The notes under the pieces: model-generated | The model's database searches: none | Told to the model about the DNA's origin: nothing | Seen by the model: only the letters and a program-made list of their open reading frames with translations | Position numbers and translations under genes: made by a program | Source of the DNA: Phytophthora hibernalis | Lineage: Eukaryota; Oomycota; Peronosporomycetes; Peronosporales; Peronosporaceae | Direction of reading: 5' to 3' | Assembly: GCA_012656075.1 (NCBI GenBank) | Contig: JAAKBF010000235.1 | Coordinates: 62,001-126,000 of the forward strand | Length of the DNA stretch: 64,000 nt | Shown here: positions 31,356 through 42,741 of the stretch, in pieces | How positions within the stretch are numbered: position 1 is the stretch's first letter | Layout of the letters: the number at the start of each line of letters is the position of its first letter

Positions 31356-32065
31356 CTACAACTTGATCAAAATTGTAGCGGAGCTGACCTTTGACTGAAT
31401 CCACGAGGAGAATCTGTCCTTTTCGCCCAGTGGCTTTGTTATATGCTGCATGATATTACGATCGTTTATACCGTCTATATTGAAGTCTTTGACAACCATT
31501 TGCAAATCACGTTTTGAATTTGCTTTTAGGATCGCTACATACTCTGCATTCAAGCGAATCATCTTATCGGTTGCAAAATAGCTATGACTTAAGAAAATGG
31601 TACTCAATTTGAAATGCCTTCCGCGAGTGAAGTAATGTGAAAATATGTTCTTCTGCAGTTGTTTATCGTTGCTGTAGTCATCTATGATTACAAGCTCAGG
31701 CTTGTTCGAACTTAGAGGGGTTCGTCGTACTTGGTCGACGCTGGGAGGTAAATCTGGGTCAGCAAATGTGACAAATCCATCCAGTTTATCGCGAAGGTAC
31801 TCATACAGCTCCTGATGAGGGTTGCGAGCAATGATGGTTAAGTGCGCGAAGACATGTGGACAATGCTTGAGTGTATACAAACAGAGATTATTCTTGCCTG
31901 AAAAACTTGGTCCGAGTACCACCATTCTAAACAAAGTTTTGATATCTAGAGCGGAGATATCACCCATACCAGCCGAGCGATACTTTTGGACAGTGATGCG
32001 CCGAAATCCGGAATAAGCGAAGTCTCGTTGCTTGGATCCCTTGACTTCTGTCTAAGAGCGACCAT
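31356..32065 (-). pseudogene. FtsK/A32-like genome packaging ATPase, Walker A altered
   Basis: The clean frame (31,356-31,967) has FRMVVLGPSFSGKNNLCLYT as Walker A, PELVIIDDYSNDKQLQKNIF as Walker B, then STIFLSHSYFATDKMIRLNA with the sensor-type Ser-His. This is the order of Polinton/NCLDV packaging ATPases. The Walker A residue after Lys is Asn instead of Thr/Ser (codon AAT), which would be expected to impair Mg-ATP binding. Upstream the frame is open to a TAG near 32,054 (RRITVQKYRSAGMGD); an ATG at 32,065 is one base out of frame, so the 5' end probably has a one-base break. It is divergent from the fibre gene. Confidence 0.85.
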
Positions 32066-32090
32066 GATCGTTTGATAATATCGCTTGATC

Positions 32091-32097
32091 TATATAG
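32091..32097 (+). promoter_or_regulatory. TATA-like element in the ATPase/fibre divergent promoter
   Basis: TATATAG lies 18 bases before the fibre ATG (32,116) and 25 bases before the likely ATPase start on the other strand, in a 50-bp gap between divergent genes. Confidence 0.4.
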
Positions 32098-32115
32098 CTC
32101 TAGACAAAATCGATC

Positions 32116-33825
32116 ATGAGTGGTTTCAGTTATCCACAACCGACATTTATATCAACAGCCTATAACCCCGCTTTCTTCCTTTCGCTGGATTCTTGTGGGT
32201 ATCTAACGTACAAATACGCGCAGACCCTATTTATTGGCAGAAATGACTACCGTCTAACCTACCTGAGTGGTGTTAGTCCAGGCACGGCTACTAATAATAG
32301 TGCATTGGTGCTTTCATCTACAGGTAGTATAAGTGGTATCAATTCATTATCGGCAACTTCATTATCAGGCTCATTATCAACCGCATCTCAAACAAACATT
32401 ACATCAATTGGTACTCTGACTGGATTGACGATAAACGGATCTCTTAACCTTACTGGATCTAGTCGATCTATCAGTCTTATAGGAGCAGGTAGTTACATCA
32501 ATGCTACTAACAACTATCAGGCAGGTGTTGCATATGATCTGAGTACCTTCCTTTCGGGTTGCCTTCATATCTCAATCCAGCCTCTATTGGTACTATGCAG
32601 GCTAATAAGGTATTAACATCAGATAGCAGCAATTCGATGTATATTCCAGCCTCTCCCGACTCAGGGTATTCAAATGGAATTGTATTTGGCCCCAATGCAA
32701 AGATTTGGGCTGATCCGGCTAATCCATATCCCGTTAAGATATCCAATTCATTTGGTGGATTAAACCTGGTTAATGACACAGGAGGGCTCTACTCTTCCAC
32801 AGTTAAATGCTTTAACATCGACTGCTTTCAGACAATATCAGGTTACAACAGAATACTCGATTTGGGGTTCATTTGATACCAGGAGGTGTCTATACATCAT
32901 CTGCACGTGCTTTGGTAGGAACGAATGACGCTCGATTGTACTTGACGACCAGATAGGAGGCCGGCAATACGAATGGCATATTGCTTTTGCCTAACAACAG
33001 TAGTCCATACACATCTCGTATCTGTTTCAATGATTCTAGCTACTATGATGGTGCTATGTATTCGTTTAACGGTCCGATAGCGGTCAAAGGTGATTCTAAT
33101 GTCTGGGCTGACGGAGGAAGCATTTTGAGTATAGCTCAGCAATGGAGCGACTTGGCTTCTACTCCATGTAAACTACAATTGCAAGTCGCTAACGATGGAA
33201 CCGGGGCTCGATTTGGGAGTTACACCAGTCATAACTGGAGTTTGATGACTAGTAATAGCGTCTTAATGTCTCTAACGACTACTAAACGTGTTGGTATCAA
33301 TACAACAGGTCCGCTTGCTGATTTACATGTTGGAGGCACTACCTCTACTACATATGCTGCCGGGGGCAAATGGCCTACGTTCAAGGGGTAGCGAGCAACA
33401 TGGTATCAATGGGTATAGGACCCATTTCATATGTGACTAGCATTATATCCGCTGGATACATCTCATGTGCCAATTGGTTACGGTGAGTGATAGGAGATTA
33501 AAAAGATATTGTCCAGGCTGAGCTAGAAGACGTATTACCTCTTTATCAGTTAAAGTCTCAATGTTATTCATGGATTGCATCCGAGAACAAACCAATTCGT
33601 GAATGTGGCTTAATCGCCCAGGATGTAGCCTCAGCTGGTCTTGTTAACCTTATAAGTGTCGTTGACAGACCAGACATGAAAGGAGGTGCAGACCCCGTTT
33701 TAGAGCCTGAAGGAAAGCAACTATCTGTCAACTATCCGATGATATCAATGTACAATATGAGAATGATTCAGCATCTCCTTGAAGAGATCTTAAGGCCTCG
33801 TCCACTCAAACTATCAGTTAGATAG
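32116..33825 (+). pseudogene. fibre/adhesin-like protein with C-terminal S74 intramolecular chaperone
   Basis: The ATG at 32,116 starts a Ser/Thr/Gly/Asn-rich, strand-forming protein (GSISGINSLSATSLSGSLST, then ASQTNITSIGTLTGLTINGS), like shaft repeats of phage and giant-virus fibres. At the C-terminus SDRRLK and, one base out, DIVQAELEDVLPLYQLKSQC, IRECGLIAQDVASAGLVNLI and LSVNYPMISMYNMRMIQHLL match the peptidase S74/endosialidase chaperone domain, which trimerises and self-cleaves. Breaks occur near 32,555, 32,870, a TAG at 32,954-32,956, near 33,375 and in an A-run near 33,500. Intact length would be about 565 residues. It is the likely receptor-binding spike of the particle. Confidence 0.8.
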
Positions 33826-33834
33826 CGAAGGTCT

Positions 33835-34083
33835 TCACGGAAGCCTTCTTTTTTGAGATGGCTTGTAAGCCCACATTCGTCCTCCTGTAGTCTGCGTAGC
33901 AGTATCGGTTGTCTTAATAGTTTTATCCAGATCTGTAGCCCATACGGCTGTCTGTGTTTGCTGGGGTCGCTCGTGGATGATCAGATTCTTCATGATAGTT
34001 TTGAGCTCTGCGAGGTTAAGATCGGCAATATCACCATAGCGTCCACCCGAGCAGGATATAATTCTTGGATTGAAGAAGAACAT
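33835..34083 (-). CDS. small hypothetical Polinton protein
   Basis: The 82-residue ORF with ATG at 34,083 is intact. The N-terminus MFFFNPRIISCSGGRYGDIA resembles the short capsid-associated ORFs often found near the end of the Polinton structural cluster, but I do not recognise the family. It is Thr/Gln-rich in the middle and basic at the end (PSQKRRLP). It ends 10 bases from the convergent fibre stop. Confidence 0.5.
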   Translation of the reverse strand: MFFFNPRIISCSGGRYGDIADLNLAELKTIMKNLIIHERPQQTQTAVWATDLDKTIKTTDTATQTTGGRMWAYKPSQKRRLP

Positions 34084-34095
34084 CTCTGGTTTCGT

Positions 34096-36537
34096 TTATA
34101 GTAAACGAGTTATAATATCTTTAAACTCAGAATCTGAAATAAGTCGATTGCTGTACATATCTACACTAAGTGATTTGAGCTGCTTGATAATGCTTGGGTT
34201 ATCATTACCAAGATCTAGCTCCCCTTCAGTTTGTCATACTCTGCTTTAAGAGACTCTAACGGGTCCTCGAGCTTGTCGTGAAAATTATACTGTAGGTGTG
34301 TGATAAATAGAATCTCCTTAAATAGTTTTTTATCGTCGATATTTAGCTTATCATAAGACGGTTGATCGATGTGTTGCTTATATACCAGAGTCCTGATCAT
34401 GTTTTGCAGCTTATCGCTGATTTTACACGGAGGACCGCAGTTTCGTCGATTAGGCTGCACTATCACAAGCGTTTTAGCATCTAGATCCGGTAGACGGATG
34501 TAACTGACGATAGACGTATGCGCTAGGTGTAGCTAGTCCCTGGATCTCGTTGAGATTGTACGTACGACCACGCCTGATCACACCATCAAGTGGAGCCACC
34601 CCAGCACCCCTCAACCCACGACCTTTTAGACCCGAACGGGTGGCATGGGCGCGAAAGGCAGCATGCTCCTTCTGACGATCCATTTCAGTGTATGTTTTCA
34701 ACTTCAACGAATAGACAGCCTTAGTAGCTTTCAAAGCTGATCTTGCTGCCTTGAGCGCTGACTTATTTGCTTTAGAGCTAGACATTTTTGCGGCGTTTTG
34801 AGCTGTCTCAAACCTCTTCTGAGCTTCTCCATACACCTGAAACGCGGCTTCCGCTTCATCATGCAGTTTTCGCAATGTTTCGTCGTAATCATATGCTTCA
34901 GGCCTTGGTTGCTTGATATCAACAGCATTTTTGAAAATGACCGCACGTAATATCTCAAGATTCTTAATAATGTTTGCCTCCGTCCTCGTCTCCGCATCAG
35001 TTTTCGGGCCATCTATATCTGACACAGCTTTGTATACATCCTCCATTCCATTTAGCAGCGGTTCGAAGGTATCCATCCACCTCATGTTCTTCATTAAGTC
35101 AGACAAAGCTGTACCAGAGAGTGATTTTTGTTGCGCATTTCTAATATTAAGTGGACGACGAAGCATGGGCTCACCGAAATAGTAGCCCACATGGGTTTTA
35201 ATCCCTGTTTTAGAATCTACAATCGGGCTCAAGCGAAATGGAATCTCAACATTTTTATCAATAAGCTCTTGAAAGTATTCGCTTATGAACTGCTTAGCTT
35301 CGCTATCAGAAATTGACATATTGCTATCCATGTCTTCATTGGGACCTGTTTTAACGCCATGACGAGCTTCGACGTCATCAGTGGCTTGCTCATACGTGTT
35401 TGGCGTCAATACCTTGTCCGTTTTACCTACTAGGGTAATCTTCAACCCTCTACCCTCGATCATGTCTAGAAACGTATTCAGCGTTGATCGCCAATCGATA
35501 TTTTTAACACTGATGGATGAGGTCGCTTGGTTTTTGTCATAAACTCTAATAGTAGTAGGATCTACCCATACATATACCTCGTGAGAAACTTTTGCTAAGT
35601 TGGTTGTTCTTTGTAAAACAGGTTCGATACTCTTAGATAAGCCATTCGATTCTAGCAACTCTCTGTTTTTAGTAATAATCCAGAACAGTTTGATTTGTGC
35701 ATCTTCATTGTCAGACGTTGTGGAGGTTGATTTCTTATCAAAATGGATATCAGCTAGTCTTTGATCTTTAAGCGATATTTCAAGATCTTCCAACTCATCA
35801 CCCATGCGCTTTCTTGCTAAGCGCTTTCGAGTCATCAGTGAAGCAAGATACTGGGGATCTTCCATACGCATAGAGCTGACTTCGTCGATTGAATTGCTCT
35901 CACCACTATACAAAATATCTCTGATTATCTCCTCAGTTGCCTCCCAATTAATCGACTTATAATTTCTAGCTTTGTTCCCACTCTTGATCACTATTAGCGA
36001 TCCTCTTTCACCTAGGTAATATCTATTGTCCTCCGTGCCAGTATTTTTATTAATTGGAACTACTCGTAGAGCAGCCCAGTTTGGATTGGCTTTGAATAGA
36101 TATCGTATCCACTCCCGCGATTCGACCTGCTGCTTGGTATCACGTGCACGAACGGGTTTCACTTGAGAGTTTGGTGTATTTGTTTCGACTTCTACTGTTT
36201 GGGGATGAACATTGACACCAAAATCAGCCATTTCCGCAGCGTCTGTGCTCGTTCCAACTGATGAGAGCTCAGGGATTTTCACGGAGTTTCTATCATTCGG
36301 GCTTTTTAAAGTCATAATCTGTTTGAGATCCCTTTCGCAGAGCTTTTGCTCTGCTTGAGATCCCTCATCAGACGTCTTTGGGATGGCTGTCATTGTCTTT
36401 GAAAAATCACTAGCCCAAGAGGTGCCTTCATACATCAGGCGCTTAGCCTTTGCTTGGCTTACACGACGATGAACTCGTTCAAGGAGTTCTTGCCGCTTTT
36501 GCTCTCTCTGAGCTAAGGATTTAAAATTTGGGAACAT
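34096..36537 (-). pseudogene. large Polinton protein of unknown function, probably virion-associated
   Basis: The ATG at 36,537 gives 687 clean residues. The N-terminus is basic and helical (KSLAQREQKRQELLERVHRR), the middle has Asp/Glu-rich and strand-like parts, and an Ala/Lys coiled stretch (SSKANKSALKAARSALKATK) precedes GLKGRGLRGAGVAPLDG. LKGRG and LRGAG fit the adenain-type consensus (M/I/L)-x-G-x-G. The frame ends at 34,474, but the neighbouring frame continues (PDLDAKTLVIVQPNRRNCGP, PSYDKLNIDDKKLFKEILFI) to 34,219. After a second one-base change it continues (DLGNDNPSIIKQLKSLSVDM) to the stop at 34,096. I cannot name the fold; a protease-processed structural protein is the best guess. 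Confidence 0.6.
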
Positions 36538-36674
36538 TGTAGAGCTAAGCTATATTAGATCGAACACAAAAATTCGTTAACTGCATACTCTACTCTACCA
36601 GTAACTCGGCATGAGTCGGTTATGAGTAGTTTTGTCATATGAGTGGCAAATCTCGTTTCGATCATTCAAAAGGC

Positions 36675-36923
36675 TTAGATATCGATCTTTGATAGATTTA
36701 AATGGCACGCCAAATATTTTTCCAGCTCTTTTCTATATTTCCGATTTGATACTGTCCTCCTGAACGATGCTATCGGGTCAAGGTTGAGCATTTCATCTTT
36801 AAGTCTAGTGACTTCCGTAATTGTCCAGATCTTTCGTTGCAACTGCCGTAGATCACGTTTGAGCTGTTCGTTTTCACTGAAGAGAGGGGTATGTCTGCCG
36901 TGTTGTATGGCTTCCCGTTCCAT
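36675..36923 (-). CDS. small coiled-coil hypothetical protein
   Basis: The 82-residue ORF starts at 36,923 (MEREAIQHGRHTPLFSENEQ), with a heptad-like stretch (LKRDLRQLQRKIWTITEVTR) and a basic end. It sits between the large structural protein and the integrase. It overlaps the start of the plus-strand ORF at 36,891 by 33 bases; at most one of the two starts there may be right. Confidence 0.45.
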   Translation of the reverse strand: MEREAIQHGRHTPLFSENEQLKRDLRQLQRKIWTITEVTRLKDEMLNLDPIASFRRTVSNRKYRKELEKYLACHLNLSKIDI

Positions 36924-37169
36924 CCATTGGCATGCTTACACATTTGGAGAGAGGTAAAGTATAGATATATAGTTGAGATCGATGAAAATATCATCTTTCT
37001 TGACGATCCGCTTGATGATTTGCCTGTCTACGACGACTCGATGCTGCTAGAAGAAAGCTATAAAATAAAGAAATGCACAGTGAAAGAAGAAAGAGTATTT
37101 AGACCAAAACTAAAGAAGGTGACACCTTCCCGAAGGGATTTCAAGCGTCCATTCGTTGCAATTAGGTAG
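36891..37169 (+). CDS. small acidic/basic hypothetical protein
   Basis: The 92-residue ORF has a convincing pattern only from about 36,960 onward: YRYIVEIDENIIFLDDPLDD (acidic), then a Lys/Arg-rich end (KPLKK-like, TPSRRDFKRPFVAIR). The first 20 residues may not be used. It ends 8 bases past the convergent integrase stop. Family not recognised. Confidence 0.45.
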   Translation: MSAVLYGFPFHPLACLHIWREVKYRYIVEIDENIIFLDDPLDDLPVYDDSMLLEESYKIKKCTVKEERVFRPKLKKVTPSRRDFKRPFVAIR

Positions 37170-38264
37170 ATCTTAAGGGGTCTGCATGACCCTGTTTCCG
37201 CTTCCAGTACTCTTCTTCCAACTGACTCTGTTTGTTTTTATTGATAAGGGGCAGATTTGCCTGAGGCTCCCATGAATCAGGTTCGTTGCCAACCCATCTG
37301 ATAAGAAATTTGAACTTACCGTTTCGAAGCTTCTTGTGCTCTAATATCACTTCCGCTTCAATAATATCATTTCGGTTGATAGTAGCTTCACTCGCTTCCG
37401 ATTGTATTGTTTTGAGATCATTCGGTGCCTTATAGAGTATATGTCCGTTTTTGGATCGGATCTGTACTCGATATCCATCCATACCAACAACCGTATATAC
37501 AGCCTTGCTCCTACGAGCGGCCTCCTTGTCAAACGCTTGCTTTTTGAGTCGATATAGCACCGATGTACCTTCTTCAAACTCATTCCCAATGCGTTCTGCC
37601 TCAACTTGATTATGCTTCAGCTCCGAAGTCATTACCTCACCGATAGCATCATTTGGAGTCATCCCAGTAGAGCTATGGATAGTATTGTTGTAATTGCCAA
37701 TTAGATCGTTGATTAGCTTCTGTGTTACCGTTTTTGGAGCGACCTTTGTTGTCGCTGCTTCAGGGTTCTGTTGAAGAGCTCGATTTTGCCCATCGTTCCG
37801 TGATCTCCTGGCTCGTTGTTGTAGTGTTCGATTTTCTTTAACTTGAAGAATGATTGCACTTCCTTGTTCATGAATTCTGTGCCGTTATCGCTAGTTAGGA
37901 TATCTACTTTCTGTAGCCTAACGAAAGCTTTAATTGCTGTCAATACAACCGAGGCTGTTTTATTTTTAAGTAGTTTAGCGTAGCCAAGGCGCGAGTTGAT
38001 ATTGATGCATGTCAGAATTGGTCGCTTCTCCCAGAAGCCGAGATCCATCTGCCACGAATTTGGATTGTGCGAGGTAATTTTAAAACCATCGTACTTCCTC
38101 TTCTGCTCCTGAAAGCGTTGAATTTCCGATTGGGTAGCATACCAAGCCTTAACTGATTTAAATGTAATTTTCGGGTCTATCTGTCTGGCCTTCTCGTACA
38201 AAGGCCGGGCTGCGATAAAACCTGTTTTGGGGTCATAATATAGCTTAGTCAGTAGATCGGCCAT
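37162..38264 (-). pseudogene. retroviral-type integrase with C-terminal chromodomain, one frameshift
   Basis: The ATG at 38,264 begins MADLLTKLYYDPKTGFIAAR. The catalytic core shows D (NSWQMDLGFW), D (DILTSDNGTEFM) and E (GTMGKIELFNRTLKQ), the DD35E arrangement of Polinton and retroviral integrases. A one-base change near 37,745 breaks the frame. The second frame continues through a linker and ends with a chromodomain (EVILEHKKLRNGKFKFLIRW, then GNEPDSWEPQANL). The chromodomain probably guides insertion to particular chromatin. The whole would be about 365 residues. It lies between the structural genes and PolB. Confidence 0.9.
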
Positions 38265-38314
38265 CTTATATGTTATAGTTTATAAAACAAATCGTTAAGG
38301 AGACCTAAAGGAAG

Positions 38315-41300
38315 CTAAATATCTAGAGGGGCAGTGCTAATTCCATCGTCTAAAACTTTTCTCTTGTCGTAATAGTAGTTTAGGGCAGTTTTCCTCTGCG
38401 TATATGTAATGATTGACTTGGACTCTTTGCTGATGCGAAAGCCCTTGTTAGTGCCTTGAAGAGTGATTTGGTCGCGAACAACCGTCTTGAAGCCATCTGG
38501 GTTGAGGACATCATCATTGCGACCACGTCCCTGTTGAATACCCTTCGCGCTAACTTTTACCTTATATTCATGGTCAGGAGGTAGCAGATGTAGTTTTTGC
38601 TCGATAATGAAACCATAGCATCACCAGACCACTCATCCTTGAACAAACCAGGCGTACGGCGATCAAATTTAGCTACCTCAGTGTTGTAGTCACGCGGGAA
38701 CCACTCGTACTTGTGTTGCTTGAAGTGGTCACGTAGTTCGGGTTTGATGCAGCTCTGGAACGGGTTTTCACAGCTAAAAGCGATGTATGCACTATCCGTG
38801 TCCATTTCCTGGTACTGGAAGTCGCTACGCTCGAAATATGTATCAATGCAGTCGTAGTAGAACTGTAGCATTCTTAGCTTGGCTAGCTGGTAAATCGCAA
38901 TACTCAGATGGATAGGGGTTTTGTTTTTGATGCGCCGTTTCTTCATAGTGATCTCAGCAGCATCATTCAGCTCATCGAGTCCATGGAACGTGAAGTGCTC
39001 GACACGTGCTTTGATTGCAGCGTCATCTGATTCGTACTTGATCTCCTTGTGCTTTGTCATATCCATACCCGACCGCCCGAAAGCACTGTTACCCACAAGT
39101 TTCATCATCTCCGCAATCATTGCCTTAGACGTATCAACGTCACCCTCTCGTCGTGCGTTCGACACAGCATCCATAAATGGAGAGAACGCCTTGTGAGAGC
39201 TAGCCTTAATGAAGCTGTAGGTCTTGGTGATCTCCATACCGTGAGCAAGATACCACTTAAGCAACGGAGCATAAATGAGGATTTTCTCGCCAAAGTAGCT
39301 GCCAATTAGTTTGCGGGCAGGCTTTGCGCGACCCGATTCTCTAGAAAAGTTGTAGTCATACATATGCGAGCCAATGATGTTTTGGTCTTCACAATCGATT
39401 ACAGTGTTCTTGAAAATGGGAGTCATCTCGCTGAAATACTCTTTCAGGTGCTCTGGTGTGCGAATATCACACTCAAGGAAACCAAAGATCTTGTCGTTAT
39501 TGATATCGTTGATGATACCATCATAAGCCTCGACAGTGGTCAAGCGTCCACATGGCATATCGTTACCAAGGGCCCAAAGGTACAAAGCATTCGCATCGTA
39601 TCCAATGATCTTTTTACAGATCTTGTTACCCTAATCTTGGTCTCGTTGCGCTTAGAGTAGCGATTGAAAATAATTGATGGCCCTCCAGCAATGTTAGCTT
39701 TCATCTTACCATAGATCTCTGATTCCTCCTTATCAATGCTAAACACCAAACGGTCCGAGTTAAAGTCGAGAAGCTTCTTATATCGGAAGCCACTGAGGGA
39801 CATATCCTTGCGAGCGACATTGCACTCGATGCAACTGATCAAAATATTTCCGTCGATATGACCTAGCTTGTTGTTCACTCGGTCGGCTGAAGCTGTATCT
39901 GCTGATAGCTGACAGTAGCAAAGACCGCATAAGTACTTCTGCTGCTTGAGTAGATCGTTCAGATGATCGATAGTCATGTCAAACTCTCGCTTAGCATCCG
40001 CATCCTGAGTCTTGTATCCACTCATGCGCTTTGCTTGGAATCTAAACGCTTTAGCCGGCTCTCTGCTTCGCTTTTTGAGATTGTCAAAGCAGGTCTGATA
40101 CATGACTTTTTCACTTAAGCCTGGTAGAGATACGCCGTCGACAAACATATCTAGCTCAAACCCCTTGAACAGTTCACGCTGGGCCTTGATAGCCTTGATG
40201 AATGGGACTACGTCTAAATTGTTGTACCAGATGAGTAAATCTCTAATAGACTCCATCTCATAGTGATTCCAGACGAACTTTACTCGCTCGTAGTCAGAAT
40301 TGCTGATGCTAGTGCCACGAAGCGAACTATCAAAAGCTGACTTAGGAGGGATTGTAGTCTCCTGGAGCACCTCAAAGGATTTGAAGTGCTCGTAGGGGAA
40401 GAGTCCCTTGCCAAGGCCACAGACGCAACGTATTTTGTCAACACACTTGCAGCCACCGAGATACGTAGAAAGATACTTGTCATAGCTTGTACCAGCCGGG
40501 ACGTAGTTAGTAATATCTAGCATTTTCATGTCGTTGGTAGCGATGCACATGTAACTAGGGTTCTTGATGACAGATTTAATATTATCGGTGCCAATGACTG
40601 CAAACATATCATTCTTGATGAGATTGATATCGTAACGGCCACTGTTGAAGCCAAATACCGGCACCTGATCGAGCTGCTGCTTGATTTTGCTATAATCCGT
40701 TCGCTGCTTGCCGAAACCAATGATGCTGTGGAAATCAAAGAAGCTGGAATATTTAGCTTCCTGAATCCAGCTATCTACATCACTCATAGTGTACCTCTTA
40801 GCTAAATCTCTAGGGATTTCCATACCCGTTAAGCCATGAAAGTGACTCATACTTGGAAACATTGTATGGTTGGATCTTCGACCCGATGTCACCGATGTAA
40901 TTGAACATGTCTGTAAGCAACGCCTTCGGGTCATCGTTAACAAAGCAACGCACTTCCGCCGTTAAGCTATCTGCTACCGAGACAGAGACTGGAATATGCT
41001 CGTTTGTGAAGACAGTGCTCTTTCCGCTCTGTACCATTGTCGGCTTGAGAATGGCTTCAAAGTCATAAACTATAAAATGGTCAAGATATTGATCAATACC
41101 CTTGATAGAGTACTTCATGAGCAGAGATTTAACGGTGTTCTGGAGTGGCTTGTAGATGGTTGGTTCAGCTGGGAAGCTCTCAATATTTAGAGGCTCGCAC
41201 TGGTTCTTTTTATGATTTCTGAGCTTGTCAGAGCTTAGGAACAACATTTCACACTTTGGACATTGATGCTTGCTTTGAAGCATATCAACATTTTTGATAT

Positions 41301-42275
41301 AGAGAGCATGATTTGCGTGAGAGAGGATGTTAATCGTGTCATATTCTTTGTCAGAAGGACGAATGCAGTCCACTTTACCGCTATCGGCATCCATTGAATA
41401 GACATTTATGCTCAGCTGGAAGCATTCCTCTAACTCATCGAGCTGAAGAAGATCGATCGGTTTGAAATTGCGAAAGAGACTCAGACTGTAGCTAATACTT
41501 TTGTAAGAACAGTAGCGCTTGAATGCTGTCTTCACCAGAGCCTGAAGGAATCGTGGGTCTTTCTTATCTCCTGTCTGTTTGTGGTAAGCAATACAATGGA
41601 AGACACACTTATTGTTCGTCTTAGGAAAGTTGATTACATGCTTGTTGTCGCGGATGAACTTGGGAATCACAGCCTGGCTATCTCCAAGACATGTTCGCGG
41701 TGATAGATGTAAATTCTAAATCCAGTAATAGCTTTAAGCTTGTATCCACTCGACGGAAATTTAAGCTTATCGGCTAACTCCATCGACCTAATCTCGGAAA
41801 TGACCTTCTTACGAATATCTGCCTTGCTATTGATTGCAACAGGTCTCTCAAATACAGCCGTGTTTTCGATGTTAGGGTACCAATATTGTTTAAAACTATC
41901 GTCAGTGTTTCTAATAAGATCATACCCAAGCGCAATATTGACCTTAAAAGTATTATTCTGACTGTAGAGAACGTTCTCAAGCTTATCATAAAACTCCGAG
42001 GCCGGAATGCCTTCATAAAGGTGTGACTCCATGTTCTTTCCGTTATAGAAACGGTATTTAGGGTCAACCTTGTAGTCAGCCGACACATTCTTCTTCAATT
42101 TATCTATCGATACCTTATACAGCTTAGCAACCAGTTCCTGGTTTCTCTTACTCGAAATATTACTAATATAAACTAATTTGCCAGTTCTACCGCGAACCTT
42201 GACCCGATAGCTGCTCCCCCATTTGATCGTTTGAATATTTAAGCGCCTTAGTCCTTCAAGCTCGTAGGCAAACAT
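38315..42275 (-). pseudogene. polB: protein-primed type family B DNA polymerase with OTU-like and HNH-like parts
   Basis: Reading from 42,275 to TAG at 38,315 (about 1,320 codons) covers a typical Polinton PolB in five frame pieces, with breaks near 41,675, 40,830, 39,560 and 38,575. In order: an N-terminal region ending ITGFRIYIYHREHVLE; an OTU-like segment NNKCVFHCIAYH and a zinc finger (CPKCEMLFLSSDKLRNHKKN); exonuclease motifs YDFEAIL and NSGRYD; an HNH-like insert (CGLCYCQLSADTASADRVNN with GHIDGN and C-x2-CN); IAGGPSIIFNRYSKRNETKI; motif A in YDANALYLWAL; motif B KLVGNSAFGRSG; motif C MDTDSAYIAF. The end LQGTNKGFRISKESK and DDGISTAPLDI is also typical. Catalytic residues are all present; only the frame is broken. 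Confidence 0.92.
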
Positions 42276-42402
42276 GCTCTCTACATATTCCTGGTTTTAT
42301 ATTTTTCTCGTGAGCTCGTCTTTATATTATTGACTTTTTATCTCAGGATCGACTGACTTTATATGATAGTCGAATACAAACAATCTGAAAAAAATTAAAT
42401 TA

Positions 42403-42627
42403 TTAATTAAGTTCATTTTTGTTAAGTTCGATTTCTTTTTGCTTAAGTTCGCTTTGTCTCTTTGCCGCCCACATTTTACGCTTGTGCGCTTTTATTTGAT
42501 CTCGGTGCTTGTCACCATATTCCCGCTGCTTAGCGATACGCGTTTCTCTCGTCTTTAGATAGTAGCGCTTTTGGGCAGCTTTAATACGCTCCTTGTTAAG
42601 TATATACTGTTCTGCTGAGTACGCCAT
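42403..42627 (-). CDS. small basic helical protein
   Basis: The 74-residue intact ORF (ATG 42,627) is rich in Lys, Arg, Gln and Glu (RIKAAQKRYYLKTRETRIAK; QIKAHKRKMWAAKRQ). It resembles the charged helical repeat segments often attached to endonuclease domains in large DNA viruses, but no nuclease motif is present. It is likely DNA-binding and lies directly upstream of PolB. TATA-like words (TATACATTATATACTTTATA) precede the ATG. Confidence 0.5.
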   Translation of the reverse strand: MAYSAEQYILNKERIKAAQKRYYLKTRETRIAKQREYGDKHRDQIKAHKRKMWAAKRQSELKQKEIELNKNELN

Positions 42628-42741
42628 CTTTATACATTATATACTTTATATTTGTCAGGATTAAAATAATAAATCATGTTGCATGATGATATTTTACCAC
42701 CCATCCCCGTCTCAGCTGAAAACTACTGCGCGACGCTTCGC

